Source of the DNA: Arthrobotrys musiformis
Lineage: Eukaryota > Ascomycota > Orbiliomycetes > Orbiliales > Orbiliaceae
DNA length: 64,000 bases
Assembly (NCBI GenBank): GCA_036971715.1
Contig: JAVHJL010000013.1
Span: forward strand, 372,001-436,000
Reading direction: 5' to 3'
Shown: piece by piece, positions 43,757-57,081 of the stretch
Numbering within the stretch: position 1 is the stretch's first letter
Layout: each line of letters begins with the position of its first letter
Made by a program: the position numbers and the translations under genes
Notes under the pieces: generated by a model
Told to the model about the DNA's origin: nothing
The model's database searches: none
Seen by the model: only the letters and a program-made list of their open reading frames with translations

Positions 43757-44575
43757 TTTCCAGCGCCTGAGTTGGTAGATAATTCCAATGCCGCACCTCC
43801 GAGAGGACGAGATCCTAGTAGTACAGCTATGGAGGAAGAGATCCAGTTTTACAAAAACGTCCCGGCGGGAAATGTTCTTAATGACATGGAGATCGAGGAG
43901 GAGGACCAAATCGAGAGCTACGGTTATAATGGGCAAGGGAATACCGGAATCATAAACGAGGAAGCTCAAGAAGACTTTTTTAGCGAGGAGGCCGAAGATA
44001 TTATAAGCGAAGAAGACCAAGGGGAACCGGAATCAATAGAAGACGAGGAACCATCTATCGATTCAGATTCGTACAAGGCTGCCGATTACGAAAATTCACC
44101 ATCTTCACCAAGCGCATTAAATTGGATAGAACTCGAGGAAGCGCTACCGGAAGGCCAAGCTGCCATTCCCAACCGGGATGAAATAAGCGCAGAGGACGAT
44201 GAGTATATCGAGGAACAACATCAATCACCCCCGCTGCAAATACCTCAACAGAATATGATGGCGCTAATAGGAAACTGGGTAGACCAAGCCCGCTCTGACC
44301 GTACAGAACCATCCGTTAGTGGATTGATGGACCTCAGCGATATAGTACGACCATTCCAGGCCCCCCTTGAATATAACAGAGACCCATTTGCATCCTCTAC
44401 TTCTCATAGAAGGATATTTGGGATACCCCCCTTAAGAGGAGAGGACAGGGAAGAATCACCCGAGCGAGGGTTTCCGTCCACAAATCGAAGGCCACCGAGA
44501 CCAAGGCTTCCGGACAGGAGCATTCCCGAGGATATGCCGGGACCTCCGAATTCACCGGCATCAGAGTTTGAGTAA
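43757..44575 (+). other. In-frame continuation after the TAG (acidic C-terminal region)
   Basis: It follows directly in the same frame as the 42614 CDS and is open for 272 codons to TGA-free DNA ending at TAA. It has Glu/Asp-rich segments (EEAQEDFFSEEAEDIISEED) and a conserved-looking LIGNWVDQAR and GLMDLSDIV section. No ATG lies near its start, so an independent gene is unlikely. There is no GT-AG intron that removes the TAG and keeps the frame. The likeliest reading is one protein interrupted by a premature or recoded stop. Confidence 0.7.
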
Positions 44576-44657
44576 CTTATTAGGCAGAGGCTTTCTCTTA
44601 TATGAGCCTTAGTACTATAGCGCTTGATTCGATTGTAAATGATATAATGAACATTAT

Positions 44658-46462
44658 TTATACAGAATCCGCGACACGACTTGTGATATAAACCTCCAAT
44701 CCAGTCTGTCCCACAAACCACGAGTTATGCAGCTTAAGCCCTTCATCCGGCCGCACCAGTTGGAACTATAAGGGATATTGCGGTTAGCCACCAAACCTCC
44801 TACATAGTAACCAGTCACAGAATCAAAAGACTTACGTCGTATCGCATAACCAACCACGGTACAATTTTATAGATCTCCAACAAGCTGATATTCTTCCCAA
44901 TACACGTCCTCTTGCCGCTTCCGAACACCAAATACGAACGTTCCATATCCGCCTTCTGTTCTTCACTCGCATCAATCCATCGCTCTGGTCTAAAGAACTC
45001 GGAATCGGCTCCGTAGACTCGCTTGTCGTGGTGGATGACCCAGGGGTTACAGCCAACTATTGTTCCCTCCGGGAGGAACTCGCCGCAGAGTGTTACACCC
45101 CCTTGTGGGACGATGCGTTCTAAGAGGATGCCGACAGCGGGGTGGAGACGTAGAGATTCTTTGATTATGGCGCTGAGGTAGGGGAGAGAGTTTGTTTGGG
45201 AGTACTTGGGAATTGTGGAGGGGGAGATGCCAGCGTTGGATAGTTCGGTGCGGAGGGTGTGCAAGGCCGCGGGGAATTTCATCAAATTATCTATATTACT
45301 TCATATTAGCTTTGGCACTGAGGAATTAGACTAAACGGGGGACTTACACATAATAGCGCGTAGAGAAATTGCCTATCCCAAATAATTAGTGTCAATCTAG
45401 TCCTCCTGCGTTGGGGAGGGGGGGTGCTTACTGTTGTATCGCTGCCAGCAAATACATTAGCGGCAGCCCATCCGATAACCTGTTCTCTCGGGATCTTTCC
45501 CTCATATTTATCCGCCGCATCCAAGAACTTTGACAAGAAATCCTTTCGATTGCTATTATCACCCTTTTCTTTTTCCTGGAGCCTCTGTTGCATGCAGTTC
45601 AACGCAAACTTCGTGACCGGGGAGGTTGGGTTACCCTTCCACCAGATGCGGAGAGGATTCTTCATGAGAAAGTGGTCTATCAAACGTATTAAATCTCAAT
45701 TCTTTCCGCTTGATATTCGAACAGAACATACCAAGGAACGGCATCTGCCCAATGACAGCCAAATAATCCAGCTGGCCTTGGGTACCCTCGATAACCCCAT
45801 CCACATCCTTTCCCTGTTCCAAGAAGCCCAAACGACGACTAAAAGTCATCTCACCCACGACGTCAAATGCAGTCCAATGCAACCACTCCCCCAAATCGCA
45901 GGGTTTCTCTTTATCAACGTATAGCTCTTCCAAGCGGCGTTGTAGAACTTGAACCGTGCTGTCGACGTAGGGCTCGTAGTCCAGGAGGGTACTCATGGCG
46001 TATGCATGTCCGATCGGACGTTTTAAGTTCTTGTGGAGTTCTTCGGAGGTCACATCGAAGACTCCTAGGACTTCCTTTCCGGCGGCGATGGGGCGGGTGA
46101 CGGGGTAGAATTTGGACTATCCAATATATCAGCGATTAGCTAGAATACCGTGGATGAGGTAGGGCAGGAATAAACACCTTCTGGAATAGTCTCGTAATGC
46201 CGTAGATGGTCTTGACTTCATTCGCAGAACCAACGGACACACAGTTCGGTCCGATTCTAACTAGATCTCCATATTTTTTGTGAAGGTCTTGGTGGATGAT
46301 ATCCGGCCTGCGACCGTAATTGGCTTTCAACCTCCATGCGTTCGTAAATGAAGCTATGAATGGACCCGGTATTCTACGCAAGTACGGTTTATATCTCGTA
46401 TACAGTAGTTGGAGGAGCCCAAGGAGCGGGGCTACAGCTATCAGAATCAATATCAACGCCAT
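44658..46462 (-). CDS. Cytochrome P450 monooxygenase, six exons
   Basis: Exons 46462-46178, 46116-45732, 45676-45432, 45372-45348, 45290-44836 and 44765-44658 join to 500 codons, the usual P450 length. An N-terminal membrane anchor (MALILILIAVAPLLGLLQLL) is followed by the Pro-rich hinge (RRIPGP). The I-helix is AGSDTT, the ExxR motif is KESLRLHP, and the haem loop is FGSGKRTCIGKN with the axial Cys. All expected residues are present. Exon 4 is a 25-nt microexon needed to keep the I-helix continuous (TTAISLRAIM). Sequence feel is closest to the pisatin-demethylase-like microsomal P450s; the substrate is unknown. It is flanked by a secreted-protein gene and no biosynthetic enzyme, so a cluster is not evident. 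Intact. Confidence 0.95.
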
Positions 46463-47898
46463 GGTGAATTATATTTATGGAGGCAGAGGGGTGAGAAGAG
46501 TTCTGAAGAGTCCCTGGGATTTCTTGTTAAAATTCTCCTTCTGGGCCACAACCATATATGCATTTTCATGGACCGGGGTGTTATTCACAGTTCAAGACAC
46601 CCATGTGCATTTTCTGGGGTAGCATAGAACCCAAATCCATGTTTTGCTCCCCCGGATTTTAGGTATTTGGAGAAGTGCGGGGTGAGGGTGGGTATTCCCC
46701 GCGTCGAAGCTAATCCAGACTAGTTAGCAAGATCGTTTGTTTCTGAGCTGGCGCACAGCTAGATTCTCTTCATTCGACGGCCTGCTGCGAAATATAGACG
46801 GCGTGATTGGTAAGTTCTGACTAGAGCTTCGGACCGATGACTTTTAGGCCTTAATGGGACTCCGAGGAGTCATACTACTGTTCATATCGATAGTTAACTT
46901 ATCGTGAACTAGCTGGCTAGCTTTAGTCCCTAGGCTAGGCCATGCGACAACCTTGTGGTAAAATATGTGTATCATGTGTTGATCTTAGTGTCGTAAACTT
47001 TGTGCCCTGAATTTGAAGTGTTGAACGGCTCTAAAGTCGACTATAGCTACCCTCGAGAACGGGTAGCTGTAGTTTGGCTCGGACTTTGATATCGTGACCG
47101 ATACTTCTATCGCGAGGAATATTATCAGGTCGGCTGTCGGAGCTGAGGGCCCCATAGATCTCGAAGCAGTAGAACTAGAGAGGCAGAGCGATAGAGTACC
47201 TCTCAATAATAGAATAAACAGCGAAAGGCCGAGCCATGGCGCCAGGTATTGGGCACAAGAGCTGCCATAGGGGGGCAAATAGAGCGTCAAACTCTACTGC
47301 TCCACAACCTAAGATATTTCTGTGCTACATTAGTCTCCATCGGTTGCTAGCTCAGTTAGCCTCGTCAGTATATCTGTTATCTTGACCCCCACACTCAGTG
47401 GAGCAATTTCCGGCCCCACAGTCCCGACTGAAGCTACTAGTTATTCCAGTGAATGGATTACGGACCCGTTGTAACATCAGCAGAGTAGCACATTCCAGAA
47501 GGAAAGGGATATCTTCACCAGGCCGACTTTCGCCGAATTCTCCCGAGAAACAATCATTCCGCTGGAGATGCCCACCGAAACCTCTAGCGTAGACTGCTTC
47601 AAGAAGTATTATACTCTAACCTATGAGGCTAGAGTCATTTATCAAGCCGGGTCAACTCCGTAAGCTCGGATTGTTGTGACCATTTGGCGCAATACTCGGA
47701 GGGCTCGGAGAGATTTGGAAGAGCTCATGATTAACCTGAAAATTATCGACATGACTAGGGACAATCAACGACCAGCACCGACCTGCTGCGAGAGGCAATA
47801 AAAATAATGATAATATTAATTATTAACAATGAAAATAAATACATTTTGAAAGAGACGGGAAGAAGTTTGACAGCACCCAGTAGGTTTCGACATCAACA
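46463..47898. other. Intergenic; no gene seen
   Basis: It contains the P450 promoter (leftward gene) and then 1.2 kb with only short featureless frames on both strands. AT-rich near 47800-47860. Confidence 0.45.
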
Positions 47899-49170
47899 TC
47901 AGGCAGCATTGTCAACTTCATCCTCCAGCATGATCGATAAAACAGCTTGAACTATAGCCTCGTCCTCGATGTTGTCAAGGATAGTGCCAGCCTCGACAGT
48001 GGTATTCCCATTCTCACTACCCGTCGACCTCGGACCGCTTCCAACCAACGTGGAACCCGAATCCTCCGAATCGCCACCGTCCCCATCTACATCCCTGTTA
48101 TCATCTCCATCGGTATCATCGACAATCGGCACCCCGTTCCCACATCGGTTTCCGACGCCCTCCAGCAAGGTCCCCCTATCGTTGACCGTAAATCTAACAT
48201 GATTCGGCAAGGCGACCCACTCTGCGATCCTTTCGGGCAATCGATCGTATTTAACCCCAAACTCATTCGAGGTTTGTAGGAAATAGGTTACATTGCGGTT
48301 ATAGAGCTGGGCATCTATGAACTCGATTTGGTCGATTGTAGCATCGACGAGGAAGTTTTTGCAGGGCCCACAGGAGGAGGCCGACCAGGACGTCCTGAAG
48401 GTGTTGCAAGGGCAAGATGTCGGGGAGGGGAAGAAGTCCGGGAGGGGTTCCGGGTGAGAACACTAGGAAGTTTTAGCTCGGGGCTGCCGCTTTCCGGCTT
48501 GTTTTAATCGCTAGGGCGGACTTACCCGGCCGATTAGGATATTCCAGCACATCGCGAATCTCGGGTCGTTGATGTAGCCGTCCGGACAAAGTTACTATAG
48601 TGGTATAATATCCGCTGCCCGAGATACATTAGCTGACATCTAATCAAAGCTTAGAGGTGAAGGATTCTACATTACCTTGCTTGGGTCCCGGTAGGGTCAG
48701 ATAATCGTCGTCGGAGCTGGGCCGGCACTTGATATCGTCGGCGGGGCAACTAGCTGCGCCGGTCGAGTTAGCGAACACACATCATCTTGTGTAACCACCC
48801 CCCATGGAGATCTTCTGGGGGCCTCGTTACGAAGGCCAACCGAAGACGGTGATACCGACAACCTGGCACAGCCCAGGTAACTGGGGCTTGTAGTGGTGAG
48901 GGCGCAAGGATGTTGGTAGTGGCGGATTAAGCTGCTTTAGTGGATGTGTGTGTGTCCAAATCTTTGCAGCATCAGTGTGCTTACCTCGGGCTGAGGAGGC
49001 GGCAAGGCGTGCGCAATCTTCCAAGGTCGCAGGACGCACGTTGTTGAAGTTGGCTACAACGTCAGTATCAACACTAACGATGTCCGCCTGTTAGTGAAAC
49101 GCAATCCTGCCAGCAAGTCAAACTCGGACTTGAAGTTCGGACCAACTGAAGAAATCATGAAACGGATTTT
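47899..49170 (-). pseudogene. Decayed gene for a Cys-rich secreted-type protein
   Basis: Coding-like pieces appear in order but in changing frames. Near 49140-49090 SEFDLLAGLRFTN is followed by a frame change into VVANFNNVRPATLEDCARLA. After an apparent intron, SPWGVVTQDDVC shifts frame into NSTGAASCPADDIKC. The next exon's coding frame (PDGYINDPRFAMCWNILIG) meets TAG and TAA at its 5' side. The C-terminal part, from about 48480 to 47899, is intact: SCPCNTFRTSW, CGPCKNFLVDATIDQIEF, a potential N-glycosylation site and an acidic end. At least three lesions are implied and no splice scheme I tried removes them all. It belonged to a secreted or extracellular protein with Cys pairs; the family is not recognised. 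Confidence 0.55.
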
Positions 49171-52100
49171 ATTTCGCCGTTGTCTCCCGGATCTAAGCTG
49201 CACAGTCAAACTCACTACTCACACCTGTGGCTTTTGGATACAGGGGAAGCCTAGGTCCGAAGGGCTTGGGGTATGCTTCGGTTCAAAAACCTATAGCCAT
49301 GCAATTGCAAGAGGACACATGCACGATTCTAAAGGCTATAAGTAACGCAGCAGCGAGTATGCTGAAGGAACCTACATTTTAAATTTACCCAGGCGCCCGT
49401 CCTACTCGAGGGGAGAACCAATAAGCGCATCCATATTATTATATTGTGGTGGGACTAGGGCAACCAATACGTCGTGTTAATTTGTCGATGGGTGCATTTT
49501 CGGGGTTTCTCCGGGATTTCAAAGGTTTTTATCTATGAACTTCAGATTCTAACTCAGCGGCTTATGTTTGCCGGTATGTCCTACGATCGGCTGTAGACGA
49601 ATACGCAGTGTATGAAAGACGCTACGTAATTATGAAGATCCGCCATGTGGCTGCGATATTAACCCACGAGTCTTCCATTATGGCCTAAGGCAACATTATT
49701 TCCGCATTGAGTTCGCACAACCTTGTGGCTGGCCCGCGAGACCAGTTCACACTATTGTGGGACAATTTTGTTGCGTTTCCACTGCTGCGTATCGAGTATC
49801 ACGACCTCGAGGATACTTTGATCAAATTCAATTTATACGCAAGTACAACGAATACTGTCTTCGAGTGGACTGACCACTATGTGTACAATATACCCAAACG
49901 AATTATATTGCCATTCGCCTTCCGTATAAAATGGGGTTATGCAGCCTTCTGGCCGGATTCCTTTTTGTCCTGGCACATCCAGACTTTATTGAAACAAAAC
50001 GACTTGAGATCTCCCTAGATTTTCTCAGATTAATTAAGCTCCCTCAAAGCGGCTCCCTAATATAATACTTTCTGGCAGAGCGATATCTATAATAACGTTT
50101 AACATTGGTTAGTCTCCTGCACAGATCGGACCCGACGTTGACACTCATTAACAGGCCTTTCACTTGGATCGAATAAACCGTCTGTAAAATGTGCTGGACA
50201 ATTATTAGTTGCAGCGTAAGCACTCCCAGGATCCCTACTTTTGAAATATCAATTACGTTGTTTCATTTTATCCCTCTACATGCATGAGATTTAAGTACTA
50301 CTTAATGATACTAGAGCTAACATGTCAGCTCGGACAAAAGTGTGGGCACAACTGCTGCAGGCACCGGGTCCACCCAGCCCTGTGCCGCTGTGATAAATAC
50401 ACTAGCGAAAATTCCGGCAGACCATGCCTTCCTTGCCAAACCCGCACGCTTCAGCTTGCACGAGCGACGCCTCCTCCCAATGTTGAATCGGATTACTTGT
50501 TGGACAAAGCGGGCAATGAAGTAGTGTACGAGTGGCTCAAGATGAATGGTCAAGGGCGGGGGGAGAGATGGTATCATCAGTTCCAGTCACCACGTGGTAT
50601 CTGATATAAACCGGTATATATGCCGTGTACGCGGGGTTATATACTGTGGAGCTAGCTTTCCAACAGCTGGGGTTCTTCTACCACTAAGTTCCTAAGCGTC
50701 GAGATACTGGGAGAAGCATCTGGAATAGCAATATATGACTCACCAGGATAGGTATATTCTAGTCTTGTATTAAGGTATTTCCAGTGAGAATAAAAAGAAC
50801 TTTCCCAGTGCAAAAGTATCTGCACATTCACTTTCCTACTTCGCCTTTGCCTTTCCGACATAAACTACAAATTATACTTGCTACAAAGTATACTAGTAGG
50901 GACGCTGCAACATCGAGATGCATTCTCTAACGACGCGAATATAGGACTTTACGGGTACCAAGCCTTCGTTTCGGCTATCCTAGATATATATTAGGATCTT
51001 CAGCTTGCCTAGCTGCTTATACCGTGCTGCACGTCCAAAATCATGACGCTCAAATAAGCTACCTACTCTGGACTACTCTGTGTGAGGCTGGGGACGAGAC
51101 CAACCGATCCCTTTCGAAGGAACTTCGGGATCCTGATCTTTCTCTTCATTCTTTTCATGGTCTACCCTGAGTCCGCAAGATCTAAGTAAGTGGAATGATA
51201 AGGAATCTAAGTAATGCCTTCCTGGAGTTATGAAATATTAATCGATATAACCTAGTATTTCCGACCGACTAGCCATAGTGGATTCACATAGAATATGCTG
51301 AGCTCACATGTACGAGCATCAACGCCACACTTTAATATGGCTTAAAGTTAAGCGCTCATGGAAAGATTTGCCGACATATTCACGTGCGTGGTTATACGAG
51401 ACAAGTTGACTTGGTACTCCACGCCTTAGTAATCCCACAAAAGATTGATTCCTATATATGAATACCTCGCTATATATACATCGTCATTACCATACACCAC
51501 GCCAACAACGATCAGCTATTTATATGTATCTCACAGTAACTACGCGTTCCACAAGCGTGATGTGGCAGATTAAGATCGAGGACCTGAGGAGTAAGATATG
51601 TTGCTCTCTCAGTATACGGAGCTTATGTCGACTGTCACCTAAGAGACATCAGGTGATTCTTATGGCTGAGGAGAATTTGTCTCACTTGCGCCAGCACCCT
51701 CACCTCTGGGGGAGAATATATATACGTACGCACACGACTATCTATAGCGAAATACCGCGGTATCAGTCACTTACCTTCGCCACCGATATCATGACGCTCT
51801 AAATATAGCCTTGAATATATATCTACATGCTACATATAACGAATGATAATAGGCATATGCGCATAGAGCAACAATGCCAAAGTTGTATGGTTCTTCTGCA
51901 GCAACCTGAACATTTATACCAGCCGATGGGGATACTCAATTGATCAATCTCCGGGAAATGTTGCTATTACGCCTGAAGGCCATCAATCACACCATCTTCC
52001 TTCTTCGTGCACCGAAATATGGTGCCTTAGTTGATTTAGGCGATGCGGCCGATTAGGCCAATATGTATATTTACCATTTTTCAAATATACAACCGCGAGC

Positions 52101-55100
52101 TGTGAATATAATACGCAATCGAAAGACCTCCAGATTTCATGAGAGCTTGGGACCACCAAAGATTCGCCTGACAAATGCTACGCCCAAGGCTTCCGGTGGA
52201 TGGGGATGAAGAGAAGGATATGCGGTAAAGCGCCACGAGTCATTACTCATCCAAGATGAAATGAGGAGAAGCTATATATATAGTCATACCCACAGGGCCC
52301 TTCAAAACTGTGATGGAATCAGCTTTTTATGATTCCACACCCTTCCTAATATTTGCAAGGCAAGTGTCGAATATTTGCAGCGGTGCTTGCTACTTTTCGG
52401 TTTACGATTTCTCCGGGACATCATTCGGGTGCCTCGTTCCCAGAGGCCAGTTAATCAACCGCTTAGAATGGGTGTTTGGATATTGAGATCATACTATATA
52501 TATTCGAATATTCAGGCTTGGGGCATACACAAATGAAGTGCCCTTTAAATGTTCTCCGGTCAGCAAAAAGGTTATGTCTTAGCAATCAACGGGGTGTTTA
52601 TATACATATCACGAGATTCTTGCGCCGGTGCGCCCTCCGCTCCTTCTCCGCTGGTCATCTTGCCCCATAAGATGGCCATATATATATAGACGGAATAAAC
52701 GAAAGCCCGGCAAATGCGGCCTCAGACAAAAGAAGGACTAATGTCATGATAACTAAACGGATCTAAATATTTTATTTCATACCCCTACAGAGACGAGCCG
52801 GGAACCTTTAGCGATAATGTAGACTCCGATCACAACCAACGAGATCCATATTATCGATGAAACGCCAATATTATAGATTGTAATTATTCTTTTAGGAAGA
52901 CTCTCTCCGGCCATCTCGCCAAACCTTGACCATATATATTGTTGGAATATCATCTATTCCGACTTTTTTTAGTGTCATACGAAATCTACTTATATACGGA
53001 TCGCGCCGCCATACCTGCAGTATGAACAACTGATGCTTTCTAGCTCGCGAGTGCGACCGAAGACAGAAGATATAGCCGCCGTGAGCATAAGCGGTAGATA
53101 TATTCTCAATGGCTACATATTGTATGTACACACACGATATGGTGGCTCACGTGGGCGACTTCCGTAGTCCCAATATCAAAAAATGTGGTGAACCGACCTG
53201 ATGCATTGATTAAATTCGGGCGGAATAACAGTATAAATATTACTCCTCAGAGCTCACAGACTATTTGTAGACTCAGCCCACGAGAGGCTCCTCCGAGACC
53301 TGATGTATAACCACTACAAGCAATATCAATGCACCTGGATGCCGCAGCTGCCAAAATATTTATAGTAACAAGGACCAAGGGCCATTGGGGGTGTAACCGA
53401 ACCCCTGGTGAGCCACACTATGAGGTTTCCCCGTTTCGGGATTGGTTGAAGGCGGAACAGGGAAGATGAGCTCCTGTAGAGGTTCTTAAATATCAAAAAG
53501 CCTCTATCGCTCGAGACACACAGGATTTGCACGCCAAATGGGCGGTTCGTTATATCAATAGTTTGCATCTTGGAAATTACAAAGTATGAGGCGCATCATG
53601 CGTAAATACCAAAATATGGACAAAACTCTACCACCAGCTAACTCTCGTGCTGAAACTGCGCCAGAAGGAGAATCGATACGGCCCGATGGCCGACAACCGC
53701 GCGATGCTACCGCCGTCTCTGGAGCTACACTGGTCGCGAAGCGACTGGTTAACTCCAACCTCATGTCGTAAATGGTTTTAGGTACATACATAGCTACCTA
53801 TCCTCATAGGCGCGCAAGGGTTATCTAAATTAAAATGCTTGTTCAATGGTCCAGATAGTAACTAGAGATAGAGAATCAGGGCTGTGGGATGCAAATATAA
53901 CAGGTGGGCCTGGTCGGGAATCGCCGAGGCCGGATGCACCTAAATATATAGCGGGCCAAATCGTCGACCAATCCATCGTTGATGCGGCTCAGTATCTTCT
54001 GATACCCTTTAAAAGCTCTGCTTGTTGGACCGTTTCGAGTGAGTTACGGACCCAAGAGGTCATAAAATTAAATCAACAATGCCCATGGCTTTGCCGGGCA
54101 CCGCGGAGGCGCAAATTTAAATTCCCAAGGCACCATGGCCACCGCCAGAGCGCCGGAACCAATCTAAAACAAATCCTACACACGCAACATATAGGCTACG
54201 GAATTATAATCGGAAGGTTGAAAGCAACTTTCTACCAGGATTATATACTCGTCGCCGGCCTAGATGATTGCGGCAAAAGTACTAACGTCTGGGTTAAAGT
54301 ATCCTGGCTGTGAATTAAAGTATCCTAGCTGAATTCTCGTGCTCAATGGTGCAAATTTGTTCCGTATCCAGGCTACGGAGGAAGAGATATAAAGGTTTAG
54401 GTATGTTACCAATCATAAAAGGTGACGAATCGCAACGGGAGTGCGGTGCGCTTAATGTTAAGAGCCGGTATCGACGAGTCACAATTCAAGATAAAGAATA
54501 ACATGACATCTGCTAGCTGAGTTTTATATGGACGCGAGAAAGCCTATGAGAGCCATGATCACATGAGGGCCCCGTGCTTCAAACCCAAGATTATGAAACA
54601 GATAAAAACGAACATATCCCAGATATATATATAGTTAGCATAAGTTACTTTATAAGCTGACCCAATGACCCAGTATCGGATCTAGTCAAAGCAGATGATA
54701 TTCTCTCAAATTTCAAAGATGATAGCCTCAAAATATCAGGTTTTGTCTCTAAAAACTCAGCCCATATTTAATCGCTTTACATATCAGAAGACGGCAACCG
54801 CATTGTTGACCGAAGATGTGTCGCATATTAATGTTGTTAAGTAGAGAAAAGATTGTGTCGTTCTTCGGAGGGAAATTTCCAATTCCCGCTCGAGCATGGA
54901 TACCAATGTACCAAAGGAACATATTCAACTGTGGCTGGATAGGATATGATTGTATGTACGATGGAGCTTTGATATCTTCGTCGGATCGGTTCAAAGTGAT
55001 AAGATACATGTTATGGCGCTGCATTTACTTTGCTCACCCTAAGTTAGGCACTGATATCTTCTTTTTGGCTTTTCCTGGAGTAATTGGAGTGCGACAATGA

Positions 55101-55906
55101 CTTTTCGTGATTGTAAAAATAAACTGATACCTTATTTAGTACCCTATAGATACAAAACCACCTAAGTGCTGTGCTTTACTCCCACAAAATTGAATGCAAG
55201 AAATAAAGGTTCGAGCTGGTCCCGTACCTAGACCATATGGCCATATGCTCTTCCTTTTGCTCCTGAAATTCCGGAATCATAGTTACAAAATAGCGTAGGG
55301 CATTAGAAGAATATTTGGATCCGACTGTCGGCTATTACCATGCCGTTGGCAAGGCTGAAGTACGTTACCGTATGCCCGGGCCTTTGGAAGAGGAGCTCTG
55401 TGAAGTCCAAATCTATAGACGAAATTATGTATTTGTAAACTGATTCATCTCGCCTTTAATATTGCCCCGGTACTGTCTCATCTGGATGGATCCCAGCAAA
55501 TTTACCTAACAGAACCACCGTGCTGGTCGCGCCGTTTTCTGTTGAGAAGCACGGGACAGAAATTGGGTCATGGGTCGGAAGTTGCCGACTATGTCATGGA
55601 TTCAACGCCTGGAGCCACGACAGCCGGAATGTCTCGAGATCAGTCGAAGTACCATGTAAACAAAAACTAGGGTATTTAAATAAAAGTCAGGGACGAGATT
55701 AATTATACATGAGATGCGATTTTGTCCCTCAAAAACTTCTGGTTTTATTCCACCACCGGTCTCGACGCCTCGAGCCCTCGTTATATAGTAGTTATTCCAG
55801 CGCAACTCTAGACCTCGAGCCGCAAAATACCACAAACCGTGGTAACACAATTCACAAAAGCCTGGAGGACCTTTCAGATAGTCGCTCGAGATTTCAATAT
55901 GGAAAG
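49171..55906. other. 6.7-kb AT-rich region without recognisable genes
   Basis: Dense stop codons and TATATA-type runs (for example near 51240-51900 and 52560-52700). Frames of about 80-155 codons (49707-50018, 50284-50604, 53846-54313, 55709 onward) have no motif, start context or partner exon. There is no transposase, reverse transcriptase or terminal repeat visible. It may be old repeat-derived DNA, but no direct evidence links it to an element. Confidence 0.5.
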
Positions 55907-56834
55907 ATGTCGCTGCCGGGTTCCACAAGCAATCGAGTTGTTTACGGTGAAGCAAAGAACGTTAACATTTTTACATTTGGCGGGCATCGAGGCGCCCAAA
56001 ATCCAACAGTGTCGACACAAATGGCCGAGTTGACCGCATCACCAACACCAACCTGCTCCCCATTGCGATCCATTACCAAACCACCTCTCGGCATCGTCTG
56101 TGATAAACCAGCTTCGTTATCACCATCGCCATCGGTGCTTCAGCTCTATTACCTCGAGTCGACTGTTCCTACTGAATTCCCATTGCAATCGCCCCCACGG
56201 TCGAAGAGACGAGCTCTCAGAATGGCTGGTAAGAATCATCTTCACAGGCTCCTTCAATATCCTCGAAAGTAAATCCCATCGTTGAATTTCACCATCGCGA
56301 TCACTAGAATCAAATACCATCAATCTTCAATGACCAGAGACTAACAGTATCATCGATACAGACACCAATCCATCAGTCAAGGAGAAGAAATCTCTGAAAT
56401 CCTACCTAACGACTCTAACCCGCAAGGTTTCCCAAAAAACCGCCACAGGAGCCCAACAACTAGGCAACCTCGCCCGCTCCGCCACAATCACACGATCCAA
56501 GACCATGAAGGGGAGAAAGAACCACGATAATCCTAACGCCATCATTACCACGACTACCACGACTACATCAGTTGCCTCGGTCTTCATCCCTCCTCGCACC
56601 GTAACGAGTCCACCACCACCATTGGAAGTCGACGGCAAGCCCGCCCCTCGTCTTCCCAATATCGTCTATCGAAGCCCCGACGCGGATTTCATTGAGAGCC
56701 ACATGGAAGCTAAGATTCGAAGCATTGGGTCTAACGGTGAGGCCGAGAAAGGAGGGGACGAGGTAAAGAAGAAGGATAGAATGGGGGGGTACACTATTCG
56801 AATTATTGACCCTAACAGCAATAAGGACGCTTGA
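55907..56834 (+). CDS. Unrecognised Pro/Ser/Thr-rich protein, two exons
   Basis: Exons 55907-56228 and 56362-56834 join to 264 codons. The intron (GTAAGA...CGATACAG, 133 nt) is phase 1. The N-terminal half is Ser/Pro-rich (SPTPTCSPLRSITKPPLG, SPSPSVLQLYYLES) and ends in basic residues (RSKRRALRM). The second exon starts with a Lys/Ser region (SVKEKKSLKSYLTTLTRKV), has a Thr run (IITTTTTTTS), then IVYRSPDADFIESHMEAKI and an ordered end (GGYTIRIIDPNSNKDA). There is no signal peptide, and a membrane helix is unlikely. The same frame extends upstream to 55709, but ATG 55907 is the more plausible start. No family recognised. Confidence 0.7.
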
Positions 56835-57081
56835 TGTGGTTGATTGTTTTAATTTTTTGATCTGAAGAGGAGGAAAATTGGCCGATTTCATAAATGTGAT
56901 ATGGAAAGAAACGAGAAAATAGGCTGACGTGTGGTGATAGACTTTTTGTATTGTGCCTGTAGACGATCTTGAGCAGCCTCGGAACCACCGGGGGCTTGAA
57001 AGGTCTTGATTTTTATTCTGTTGCCGAGATTCTGTAACTAGAAAATGAAAGCAAGATAGAATGAACCGATCACCTACGAAA

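Noticed and set aside
53846..54313. 155-codon plus-strand frame in the AT-rich region
   Set aside because: Amino-acid content is irregular and no motif, signal peptide or neighbouring exon supports it.
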